NCBI RefSeq assembly: GCF_921292975.1 | Contig: NZ_CAKLCM010000003.1 | Coordinates: 868,001 to 932,000, forward strand | Source of the DNA: Vibrio hippocampi | GTDB lineage: Bacteria; Pseudomonadota; Gammaproteobacteria; Enterobacterales; Vibrionaceae | Length of the DNA: 64,000 bases | Direction of reading: 5' to 3' | In this document: in pieces, positions 56,602-64,000 of the stretch | Layout of the letters: each line of letters starts with the position of its first letter | How positions within the stretch are numbered: position 1 is the first letter of the stretch | Position numbers and translations under genes: made by a program | The notes under the pieces: model-generated | The model's database searches: none | The model's input: only the letters and a program-made list of their open reading frames with translations | What the model was told of the DNA's origin: nothing

Positions 56602-58292
56602 TCCTGAACAGTCTTAATCAATGCTAATAATGGTTTAGCAATGTTACTGTTAGCTAAATCACTCATATTTCCGCGTAACGCGATCACTAATTCTCGCATT
56701 CTAACTGCTTTCTTATCTTGCAAATAGTTTATAGCGGCAGCGGCAGATGTCTTATTAAGTGCTTTCAAAGTTGGCTGACTGAATTCACTCACTAAGTCTG
56801 TTTCAAGGTCTACTCTAGATAGAAACACATCATATGTTTCAAGTTGTTCACTAACAACTTGCCAGTCAGGTTCGGGCATGTCACAAGGAGTTAACTTAAC
56901 TTCAGAATGCTCCCACTTTTCTTCATTGATAATTGTCAAGCATCTATTGACACCTGCATATTGCCAGAGCTCCTTGTTTGGCACTTTCGAAATGTCGTTG
57001 TCAGTCCTCATTACGACAGGAATATCCAATCCTTCTAAAATATCGATGAACACCCTAAAATCGACTCCATCAACCGAGAGTATCGATAAATTTAGAAAAT
57101 CTAAGTCATAGCCAAGTCCCTCTGCGAGTGCGTGATAAAAAATAACCTCTGATGGCCCTTCAACCAACAACACTCCGTTAGAAAAAAACGTCTCTGCTGG
57201 GATGATGCTCATACGATAACCCATCCCGTCCCATGCTTCGCTAATCCGCTCTGAACAACCATCATCAGCAGCCCATGTTTCTCCATCCTCAACATAGAGC
57301 CTTACAATTGAGTCAGGACTAAAACCCTCAGCAATCTGTGGAGAGTGAGTAGTTATGATCGTCTGGCCGCTTAACTCTTCTACAAGATAATTGGCTAATT
57401 TCCTTTGCTGATGAGGGTGCAAATGAGCTTCAGGTTCTTCGATCACATAGAACACCACACTATCATTTTCAGCATTTTCTCGGCTACTCCGAGATTTCCA
57501 TAATGCCAGTAGTATCTGGTTGTTCCTTCCATCCCCCCCAAGGAGAACGTCGGAACCATTAGTATTCGCTCCCAGTTGCAACTTCTCAATGAAGTCACCC
57601 ACCTGTATAGCTCCAGTATCTAATTGAACCTCATAATCACTATTGTGGTGTGCAAGCTTTTTAAGCTCTACATTTACGTCATTCGTTGCGGCTTCTACAT
57701 ATTTCAGAGCTGATACTTTCTTGTTCAAGGACTTCAAGTCGCTACTTATCTCAGCCATTAGAGCTTCATCACATTCAGCTTCATCTTTTAGTAAAGACTG
57801 TTGGGCATGCTTCAATAATTGTTTCTTTTCTCTTTGTATGAATTTATCTAAATCCCTTTTTGACTGAACATACTTCAAGTTCATACATTTTAGGTACTTG
57901 CTCCGAGGGAAGTCATCAAGTGACTCCATAGATTCACCCATTAAGATTCTTGGTTCAAGGTTATCTCTACTTGCTCGATACTGTAGATAAACTTCTCCAT
58001 TGTCACTCACACACCCTTTCAAGGTAGAGAGCACCGATTCCTCTACCACCTCGTCAAACTTAATGGTAATAGCAAGCTCTGTGCTTATAGCTTCTTTGCC
58101 GATATGAAAATCCAACTCGGACGCTTCAACATCAGCCTCAGAGAAGCTTCTATCAAGTAGAAGCCTAAGAGCATGAAGCATGTTTGATTTGCCTACATCA
58201 TTTGCTCCGATTACGAGGGTTTTCTCGTTGAAGTTAATATCGGTATCTTCGTAATTACGAAAACCCTGTAAATGCATGTTTGAAATTTTCAA
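56598..58292 (-). CDS. gajA: Gabija GajA-like OLD-family ATPase-TOPRIM nuclease
   Basis: A 564-residue protein. Walker A is LVIGANDVGKSNMLHALRLL (about 31-50); a helical region follows; Walker B is VFYVIEEPEAHLHPHQQRKL then TIITTHSPQIAEGF; the TOPRIM domain has VLLVEGPSEVIFYHALAE and the DxD-type motif MRTDNDIS. This is the domain order of OLD nucleases and GajA. It is first of the gajA-gajB pair. A 226-base spacer separates it from the divergent STAND-type gene. Confidence 0.9.
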   Translation of the reverse strand: MKISNMHLQGFRNYEDTDINFNEKTLVIGANDVGKSNMLHALRLLLDRSFSEADVEASELDFHIGKEAISTELAITIKFDEVVEESVLSTLKGCVSDNGEVYLQYRASRDNLEPRILMGESMESLDDFPRSKYLKCMNLKYVQSKRDLDKFIQREKKQLLKHAQQSLLKDEAECDEALMAEISSDLKSLNKKVSALKYVEAATNDVNVELKKLAHHNSDYEVQLDTGAIQVGDFIEKLQLGANTNGSDVLLGGDGRNNQILLALWKSRSSRENAENDSVVFYVIEEPEAHLHPHQQRKLANYLVEELSGQTIITTHSPQIAEGFSPDSIVRLYVEDGETWAADDGCSERISEAWDGMGYRMSIIPAETFFSNGVLLVEGPSEVIFYHALAEGLGYDLDFLNLSILSVDGVDFRVFIDILEGLDIPVVMRTDNDISKVPNKELWQYAGVNRCLTIINEEKWEHSEVKLTPCDMPEPDWQVVSEQLETYDVFLSRVDLETDLVSEFSQPTLKALNKTSAAAAINYLQDKKAVRMRELVIALRGNMSDLANSNIAKPLLALIKTVQE

Positions 58293-58518
58293 TCGTTCAC
58301 CTTACATCCAATCTAAACTGTCACAACACCAAACAGATACGCAATCAGGCGCTGAGCAACAAAACTCGAAAAAGAATATCAAAAGGTATAAAGTGGAGTA
58401 AAAACAAAGATCACAAAACCAACGCGAACTGCGCAGTATATAAGCACCCATAAGGATTATTTTGGTTCATCACTCCAATTGGTGCTTTGGAATTCATCAA
58501 GTTCTGGGATTTCTTGCC

Positions 58519-61317
58519 ATGCATGAACATATAAAGAAACGAATAGTAAAAGATCTGATAGAAGAAATTGGGAATCTCGATGACCGAGATATAGAGCTTG
58601 TTGGTAACAATTTCATAGCGGTTAGCGAAGGTCAACCGATGATACATCACGGCCTTAACAAAGATTATAAACCCGCCAACTACACTGTAGACTCCTTTTC
58701 GGACGATTTTACAGTGGTAGGCGAATATAGCACGGACAAAAACTACTTCACTCATAAAGGGACAGCTAAGTCCCCTACTTTTGAAAAGATCGAAAATGAT
58801 GTAAACCACGCCGTCAATCATGCAGCGAAATGTGTGCTCAAAAAGATATATCTAATAACTAATCAAGAAGAACCAAACTCTTTTAGAAAGAAGTTCAACA
58901 CCACTGATCTTGCAAAGCGCCATTCGCACCTCATATCATTTATCGATGCTAGAAGGCTCTCCATAGGCATTTACGAACAATCAATTAGTAACCCCAACAT
59001 CGCGGATTTCTACAAGCAATTCTTCCCTTTGTTCTCTTTAAATCTAGATAACTATGAATATTATGGAAAGTTGCCACACCTTTGCCAAGGGCACATTCGG
59101 GATGACGCCGTCTTAGATAAAATTATAACTCATGTAACTCAGAAAAATCCGATATGTGTTCTCTCTGGTCTTAGTGGTACGGGAAAGACTCAAACAGCAA
59201 TTGATTTTGTACACAAGTGTACAGAGGACTTCCAAAACTATGTGTGGATAATAGGTGACGACTGGTCTGAAAACAAACCGTTGAGTAGCGTTCAGCGCTC
59301 AAGGGGAGGAGCACCTGTAAACATTGCTGGACTATTTAACTCCACAAAAACAATCTTAATAATTGATAGTTTAGAACGAGTTATAGATGAAACCGCCTTT
59401 AATGAATTAGCTGAGGGATTCAAGAAAGGTAGTATTGTTTTGATTACATCGCAGCTAACACAACCTTTGTCAGATATATACCTTCCGATCCCGCAGTTCT
59501 CCCTGCAAGTTGCATATGCGATTTTGGGGGAGTCTTTTCCAACATCTACATCAGATTGTGAAAAGTTTGTATCCAAATGTCGTTTTTCACCTTTGATATT
59601 GTCCATGGCAAGAAAACTTGCAGAGAATGAAGGCATAAGTAAATCAGATATTTATACAGAGATACTACAAGATCCAGAACTGATCGATGACGATAGTGGC
59701 AAATCTATAATTAAGAAAATCTTATCAAGACTAGAACCTAAGACACTTAAGTCACTGACCAAAATTTCTAATTCAGGGCAAAACACTCACGAAATACAAT
59801 TTCTAAAAAATTACATAGGGTTTCTCAACCTGAATACCCTACAAAAACTTTCTTTGCTTGTACCGACCAAAGTGCCTGGTGTATTGAAAGTTCACGATCT
59901 AGTCGCTCAGTCGGTGATTGAATCCATCGATATAAGCGGGATAGCCAAAGATGTTGAAGATTTTGTGGCTAAGTTTAAGGGTGATATGACTCCCAGTGTC
60001 ATTCGTCAAATACATCTATGCTTTAAACCTTTATACCAAGAGCATATAAAGAGAGGGTCCCGCTCCCCTGACTGGCTTCACTATTCGATACTTCAGTGTG
60101 AAAGTGATAGAAAAACAGAACTCTATGATGGCTTACACCAATTGCCTTTAACATCATTGACTAGATTGGATTTACCTTACCTAAAATGTGTTATTGATGC
60201 GAAGGAAATTCATTCCTATACAATTTTCGACAAAGCTGAGCGGACGAGCTTTTACAAGACCTGTGCAACTTCTTATGCCAAGTTAATAGAAACGACCTCC
60301 GATGAAGACTTACGAGCTGAGCTTCTTCACCATCAAGGGAAAGCCCTTCGCAGATGTGGAGAACTAGATGAAGCGTTAGCATCATTTACTAAACTACTAG
60401 CATTAAAACCTGATTGGCACGCAACTCATGGTCAAATAGCTCATCTAGGTAGCCAGCGAGAGGCTAGACCAGAAATTAAACGAGTAGGTGAAGAGTCAAT
60501 GCGCATTTTAATTCAGGAAATGCTTAATGACTCCGCCTCTGTTCCACTACGAGTATCCTTAGCAACTATCGCACGCCTGAGATCTTATTTGAATGTGAAG
60601 AATGATGTCAATTCCCAGAAAGACTCCGTAAGAAAGCTCGCCAATATAATTGCACTATCAGCACTTGAAGGGCTTGACCAATTTTATGAAGGGTTTGTTT
60701 CATTTACCTCTTGTTTTGGATACAACCACAGTGAGCAATCGCTGTACATCGCTGAGCTCGTTCCAGAGATAACCGTTGTTTCTCCTGTTCAAATTGATGA
60801 AAGGCAATGGTTGAGCGCCTGCGAAGCTTTTACCAATGCTGCTATTGAAGCTGATCGGGAGAACAAAATATCTATGCAAGAAACTTTAAACGAAGCTAGC
60901 CTGCGTTTTGCTGATGCATTAAGTAATTACCCTACGCTAACCTCATTTACAGCTAGAGGGATCGCAAAAGCTTACACCTCTGCTAATGTTCCCAAAAAAG
61001 CGATAAAAACTATAAACAGGATAGACGAAAACGAAAGAAACCACTGGCTTCTATATGAGCTTGCAAAAGCTTACCTTGAAGATGAACAGAATGAGTCAGC
61101 ATTAAGAACCGCGAAGGAGTGCTTTAATCAAGCATCCAAAGATCGAAATGGGATAAGTCGAATATCTATTTACCATGAACTATTGAGTAAATGCTACGAG
61201 CAATGCGGTTCCCCAGTGAAGGCATGGCAGCACTGTAAGAGAGCATTAAAAAAATGTTCAAATCCAAAATACAGAGAAGCTATCGATAATCGGCTAAAAA
61301 CATTAACAACAGTATAG
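58519..61317 (+). CDS. STAND-type NTPase with nuclease-like N-terminus and TPR repeats
   Basis: A 932-residue protein. Residues about 1-150 hold a possible PD-(D/E)XK-like domain (DIELVGNNFIAVSEG and FTVVGEYSTDKNYF), which I infer only from pattern. The NTPase has Walker A ICVLSGLSGTGKTQTAIDF at about 215-233 and Walker B TILIIDSLERVID at about 280. A winged-helix-like part follows, then TPRs (for example LLHHQGKALRRCGELDEALA) up to the C-terminus. The layout matches STAND defence sensors such as Avs, though not clearly a named Avs type. The frame reaches TTG 58462; ATG 58519 is preferred. Confidence 0.75.
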   Translation: MHEHIKKRIVKDLIEEIGNLDDRDIELVGNNFIAVSEGQPMIHHGLNKDYKPANYTVDSFSDDFTVVGEYSTDKNYFTHKGTAKSPTFEKIENDVNHAVNHAAKCVLKKIYLITNQEEPNSFRKKFNTTDLAKRHSHLISFIDARRLSIGIYEQSISNPNIADFYKQFFPLFSLNLDNYEYYGKLPHLCQGHIRDDAVLDKIITHVTQKNPICVLSGLSGTGKTQTAIDFVHKCTEDFQNYVWIIGDDWSENKPLSSVQRSRGGAPVNIAGLFNSTKTILIIDSLERVIDETAFNELAEGFKKGSIVLITSQLTQPLSDIYLPIPQFSLQVAYAILGESFPTSTSDCEKFVSKCRFSPLILSMARKLAENEGISKSDIYTEILQDPELIDDDSGKSIIKKILSRLEPKTLKSLTKISNSGQNTHEIQFLKNYIGFLNLNTLQKLSLLVPTKVPGVLKVHDLVAQSVIESIDISGIAKDVEDFVAKFKGDMTPSVIRQIHLCFKPLYQEHIKRGSRSPDWLHYSILQCESDRKTELYDGLHQLPLTSLTRLDLPYLKCVIDAKEIHSYTIFDKAERTSFYKTCATSYAKLIETTSDEDLRAELLHHQGKALRRCGELDEALASFTKLLALKPDWHATHGQIAHLGSQREARPEIKRVGEESMRILIQEMLNDSASVPLRVSLATIARLRSYLNVKNDVNSQKDSVRKLANIIALSALEGLDQFYEGFVSFTSCFGYNHSEQSLYIAELVPEITVVSPVQIDERQWLSACEAFTNAAIEADRENKISMQETLNEASLRFADALSNYPTLTSFTARGIAKAYTSANVPKKAIKTINRIDENERNHWLLYELAKAYLEDEQNESALRTAKECFNQASKDRNGISRISIYHELLSKCYEQCGSPVKAWQHCKRALKKCSNPKYREAIDNRLKTLTTV

Positions 61318-61462
61318 GGTGCTCATAAAATGACAAACTAAAGCAACTTTGTTCTTAACAATCAGCTTGTTTTGTAAAAGACGATTGATGGTGGTGAACT
61401 CTCGGGCACATAGCTCCAAAAAGCCTAATAGATATGTACCACCTCTATTCGTTACAGTCTCA

Positions 61463-62638
61463 TCAGGATATGCCAAGCATTAAAGCAATTTTACTATGTA
61501 CAGAGAAGATAATAGAAAAAACCTCATTTAATGATGCAATAACAAGATTAGGTAGAAAAACCATAGTTGCTATAAAGGCATAAACAACCCAGTTCTTAAT
61601 CTGGTTCTTCTTTTTTTCAAGCAAGGCCGTATTTCGAAATCTTTCAAGTGCTAGCGCCTGGTTATCTATCTCTTCTTGCTTCCTACCCTGCACACGCTGA
61701 AGTCTTTGTTCAGATGAGTCAACTTCACTCTTTAACCTTTGAATTCTGGCCCTCTCGGAGTTCAACTCATTCGAAAATAACTTTACTTTTGAATCAGACT
61801 CATCAATTTGTTGCTCCAAGAGACTTTTCTCTTCATGGAAATCGCTGATTAATTTACGCACTACTTTATGGTGTACCCTTGTAGATATTGGATTGACGAT
61901 AAGAGTTACGTAAATCCCTTTTTCAAAGTATGAAATGAGGTCATTGATATGCTTTTCTACTAGTTCGGGGCCCCATAAGCGCTCCTCTGGCCAACCAGGC
62001 CTTTCAGCGGGGAACTGACGAAACGTATCATTCTTTATGAATAATTCGAGTACTGGTATATTGTGAAACATGAAGTCTTCTATCTTGTAAGATTCACAAC
62101 CGTGCTTGTACTTAACTTCGATAGCCAGCTTGCCCCCCCATTGATCATACATTTCATGATCTTCTTCAAAAGTACAAAGAACATCAGGGTAGTACGTCGC
62201 GCTATTGGGTAAGTTCAAATAAGGCTCTTTCCGTATAGAGGTGAAGTCAAATTCCAAAGGCTTATGTTTACAGTCACCAACAAATATGAATTTCATGTTC
62301 TGCATTCTTGAAAGAGCCTCGACTGCACACTTATGAGTCATCGACTCGTCATAACCTCTATCAATATCCAACTCAGATTCACCTTTACTGTAACGCTCGA
62401 ACTGTTTATTTACTGTATGAACTTTAAGCCGATATCTATCATCTGGGTTAGGATGCAAGCTCATATAGTGCCTTTTCTTGTGCAGTTTGCGATTGTCTTT
62501 GGCTATTCGTATAGCCTTCTCTATACTAACAAGGCTATGCTCTCCTGAAATGTCATCTTCTTGGTAATAGCCCACGCTACCATCTTCAGAATACAGCTTT
62601 ACATACGCATTCTTTGGTCTAACACTTTTTAATGACAT
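61463..62638 (-). CDS. PD-(D/E)XK nuclease with coiled coil and C-terminal membrane anchor
   Basis: A 391-residue protein. The nuclease core is at residues about 135-200: ATYYPDVLCTFEED supplies the Asp and KLAIEVKYKHGCES the E-x-K. A coiled coil covers about 265-340 (DESDSKVKLFSNELNSERAR). One or two hydrophobic segments near the C-terminus (WVVYAFIATMVFLPNLVIAS) should anchor it in the inner membrane. It is the last gene before the left end, convergent with the STAND gene. A DNA-degrading defence role is plausible from domain type and context only. Confidence 0.7.
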   Translation of the reverse strand: MSLKSVRPKNAYVKLYSEDGSVGYYQEDDISGEHSLVSIEKAIRIAKDNRKLHKKRHYMSLHPNPDDRYRLKVHTVNKQFERYSKGESELDIDRGYDESMTHKCAVEALSRMQNMKFIFVGDCKHKPLEFDFTSIRKEPYLNLPNSATYYPDVLCTFEEDHEMYDQWGGKLAIEVKYKHGCESYKIEDFMFHNIPVLELFIKNDTFRQFPAERPGWPEERLWGPELVEKHINDLISYFEKGIYVTLIVNPISTRVHHKVVRKLISDFHEEKSLLEQQIDESDSKVKLFSNELNSERARIQRLKSEVDSSEQRLQRVQGRKQEEIDNQALALERFRNTALLEKKKNQIKNWVVYAFIATMVFLPNLVIASLNEVFSIIFSVHSKIALMLGIS

Positions 62639-62925
62639 GACACCCCCAAGACACTGTATACATAAACAGTACCCATATATGTTTCAATTTCAATACTAGG
62701 TTTCATTGATGAAACAAATACATGAATCCAATCTCAAATTTTAGAATCCATAGTGATACAACTATCCATAACAACCCAAAAGATAGAGGAGTTTCGTATT
62801 CTGAGCTGTTTATATACTGCTTGTGTGGTGGAAATTCACAGTTCGTAAAGTGCGGTTCGCAAAGTACGGTTCGGGTTTTACGAACTGAACAATCACTCTA
62901 AGTGAGAGAGTTCTATTGAAGAGGA
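62639..62925. other. noncoding region between nuclease gene and transposon left end
   Basis: About 290 bases that hold the nuclease promoter. CAGTTCGTAAA (62839-62849) and TTTACGAACTG (62877-62887) form an 11-bp perfect inverted repeat, and its 27-base loop holds two short direct repeats (CGGTTCGCAAA / CGGTTCGGGTT). No gene supported. Confidence 0.6.
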
Positions 62926-63066
62926 AGTTTTCAACTTAGTTAACCAAACCTGATGGCCTCATTTGCCATTAAGCGGTAGGAGTTTGCAACTTGGTTATTT
63001 TTGAGAAGTATTCCAGATGGCTGATTTAGAAAGCTAGCTAGTTTCCATCTTAGTTATCTGTGATCA
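62926..63066. repeat. transposon left end with three spaced TnsB-type sites
   Basis: On the minus strand, sites are at 62927-62944 (GTTAACTAAGTTGAAAAC), 62982-62999 (AATAACCAAGTTGCAAAC) and 63041-63058 (GATAACTAAGATGGAAAC). They are 55-59 bases apart, like the spaced sites in the Tn7 left end. The last 18 bases complement the right terminus. Confidence 0.85.
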
Positions 63067-63071
63067 GTGGT
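63067..63071. repeat. target-site duplication GTGGT, distal side
   Basis: GTGGT follows the terminal CTGTGATCA directly and matches 42132-42136. Confidence 0.9.
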
Positions 63072-63112
63072 TGATGAGGATAACTAATTAAGTTGGTTAA
63101 CTTCTAAAAATT

Positions 63113-63143
63113 CAAAAGCGAACCGTCAGTGGTTCGCTTTTTG
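63113..63143 (+). terminator. terminator in native flank, probably the original gcvP terminator
   Basis: AAAAGCGAACC and GGTTCGCTTTTT form an 11-bp stem with a short loop and T-run. Before insertion it would have been about 50 bases past the gcvP stop. Confidence 0.85.
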
Positions 63144-63407
63144 TTTTTAGGGCGAATTTGAAAATGGCAGGGTGTCGTGGAGACTGTGTTAACGTCTACG
63201 TACTGCTGTGTAACTCGCGTTTGGACATCAATGAGTCAGTGACTTTACTAAATTAGTAATTAATGAATGACTTCAAGTATGGAAAAGTCGCTTAACTCAG
63301 TATCCAGTATTGATGGTGTAGATCATATTGGCTCACTACTACGGTAGTATAACGGCACTTGTAAGAGTGATGACAGCCAAACTAAGGTCATGACATGCTC
63401 CATGATT
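63144..63407. other. noncoding flank after the transposon
   Basis: About 260 bases with no supported gene or repeat; presumably the upstream region of the following operon. Confidence 0.5.
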
Positions 63408-63410
63408 TTT

Positions 63411-63484
63411 TTAGCCATAAACGGCTAAATTGCATTTTTTAGCCACAAATGGCTAAATTTGCATTTTTAGCCATAAACGGCTAA
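63411..63484. promoter_or_regulatory. three tandem palindromic operators, 28-bp period
   Basis: The palindrome TTAGCC-(6)-GGCTAA occurs at 63411-63428, 63439-63456 and 63467-63484. Spacers ATAAAC, ACAAAT and ATAAAC are A+T-rich. The starts are exactly 28 bases apart, and the last lies about 33 bases upstream of the GTG start at 63517. They look like an operator array for the following gene. Confidence 0.75.
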
Positions 63485-63516
63485 ATTGGTATCTGCATGC
63501 AAGAAGGAGTTTTAAT

Positions 63517-64000
63517 GTGGAGCCCACCTCTAAACCTATCGCAGTGATCAGCGGCGATATTGTCAACTCAACCAAGCTAACATCTGATCAGTTTGAACAG
63601 CTACTTAAACGAATCAAAGATATTCAGAGATGGATCACCGAAGGAAATTCATCAAATGCGCACAGTATTGAGCGTGGCGATGAATTTCAGACCGTGGTGC
63701 ATGACATTGAGAACGCTCTGAGATACACCATCATTTATCGTATTGGCATTAAAGCGCTTGGCAAAGAGTTTGATAGTCGCATCAGCCTTGCTATTGCCTC
63801 TAATACCGATTTGCGTGAGTCGGTCTCTGAATCGATGGGTGAAGCATTTGTTCTTTCTGGACGTGGACTAAAAGCCTTGAAAAGCGACAGGTTGTTATTT
63901 AACTCTGACCGTTTCGAACTCACTGAGCACTTTGACTTACTCTTTAAGTACCTCGATAAACAACTAACGGAATTAACCTCGCGCCAATGTGAAGTTATGC
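63517..64000 (+). CDS. SatD-like protein (partial, 3' end off window)
   Basis: 161 residues to the window edge. The N-terminus IAVISGDIVNSTKLTSDQFE and the segment SIERGDEFQTVV resemble SatD-family proteins, whose fold recalls nucleotide cyclases. The C-terminal part begins a likely HTH (LDKQLTELTSRQCEV). The start is GTG 63517 with AAGGAG 7 bases upstream; an ATG at 63515 is out of frame and stops after ten codons. Three operator-like palindromes lie just upstream. Confidence 0.65.
   Translation, partial: MEPTSKPIAVISGDIVNSTKLTSDQFEQLLKRIKDIQRWITEGNSSNAHSIERGDEFQTVVHDIENALRYTIIYRIGIKALGKEFDSRISLAIASNTDLRESVSESMGEAFVLSGRGLKALKSDRLLFNSDRFELTEHFDLLFKYLDKQLTELTSRQCEVM

Larger units (their letters stand above)
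42137..63066. mobile_element. Tn7-like transposon, 20,930 bp, with defence cargo
   Basis: The two ends are an 18-bp perfect inverted repeat, TGATCACAGATAACTAAG at 42137-42154 and its complement at 63049-63066, flanked by the direct repeat GTGGT. The gcvP-proximal end has closely packed 18-bp TnsB-type sites and the distal end three spaced ones, so they correspond to Tn7 right and left ends. Inside are tnsA, tnsB, tnsC, tniQ and tnsD, two paralogous accessory genes, and cargo resembling antiviral systems (ABC-three-component, Gabija, STAND-TPR, membrane nuclease). There are no cas genes or CRISPR repeats. The termini begin TGA rather than the usual TGT of Tn7 relatives. Confidence 0.93.

Noticed and set aside
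42137..63066. CRISPR-associated transposon (type I-F or V-K)
   Set aside because: No Cas8, Cas7, Cas6, Cas12 or CRISPR repeats among the genes between the ends; a TnsD-type selector is present instead.
63405..63490. Possible CRISPR array, given 28-bp period near a Tn7-like element
   Set aside because: The units are contiguous with no unique spacers, are palindromic, and there are no cas genes in the window; an operator array fits better.

Overview
The window reads as a Vibrio-type gammaproteobacterial chromosome, probably the second chromosome. Support comes from the gene content (glycine cleavage cluster with an XRE-cupin regulator, transaldolase beside a SorC-type regulator, GlyGly-CTERM DUF3466 protein) and from protein-level resemblance. 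This is recognition from memory, not a database search.

Layout. 1-3.4 kb: a minus-strand thiamin-precursor operon (thiD, ATPase, permease, binding protein) behind a TPP riboswitch. 3.4-18.5 kb: housekeeping and regulatory genes: folE, moeA-moeB, sseA, a VOC protein with a divergent LysR regulator, a SorC-type regulator divergent from transaldolase, a lipoprotein whose signal peptide is built from ten 15-bp tandem repeats, an amino-acid racemase, a dCache chemoreceptor and a two-component system. 18.6-24.8 kb: two EF-hand proteins around an NSS sodium symporter, then a DUF3466 surface protein. 24.8-29.5 kb: an accessory islet between two same-strand remnants of IS3-family transposases. It holds a five-gene operon (prephenate dehydratase/BacA-like, FGE-like, sulfite-oxidase-like, DUF2000, LysE exporter) and a divergent Lrp regulator, which looks like a small amino-acid-type metabolite cluster. 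29.5-35.1 kb: a yejABEF peptide ABC transporter. 36.2-42.1 kb: gcvT, an XRE-cupin regulator, gcvH and gcvP, with the palindrome TTTCCTATAGGAAA at both promoter regions.

42,137-63,066 is a complete Tn7-like transposon of 20,930 bp inserted just after the gcvP stop codon. The ends can be placed to the base: 18-bp perfect terminal inverted repeats (TGATCACAGATAACTAAG) flanked by a 5-bp target duplication, GTGGT. The gcvP-proximal end has packed TnsB-type sites and the far end has three spaced ones, as in Tn7 right and left ends. The core is tnsA-tnsB-tnsC-tniQ-tnsD, followed by two paralogous small proteins I cannot assign. There are no cas genes and no CRISPR array. The cargo looks like a defence island: a three-gene ABC-three-component-like system on the right-end side, and Gabija (gajA/gajB), a STAND-type NTPase with TPRs and a membrane-anchored PD-(D/E)XK nuclease on the left-end side. 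Past the element, native sequence resumes with a gcvP-type terminator, three 28-bp repeats each holding a palindrome, and a partial SatD-like gene.

Most notable points: the gcvP attachment site with an intact TnsD-type selector, the paired TniQ proteins, the two paralogous accessory proteins, the similarity between the transposon right end and the native flank, the IS-bounded metabolite islet, and the repeat-expanded lipoprotein signal peptide.
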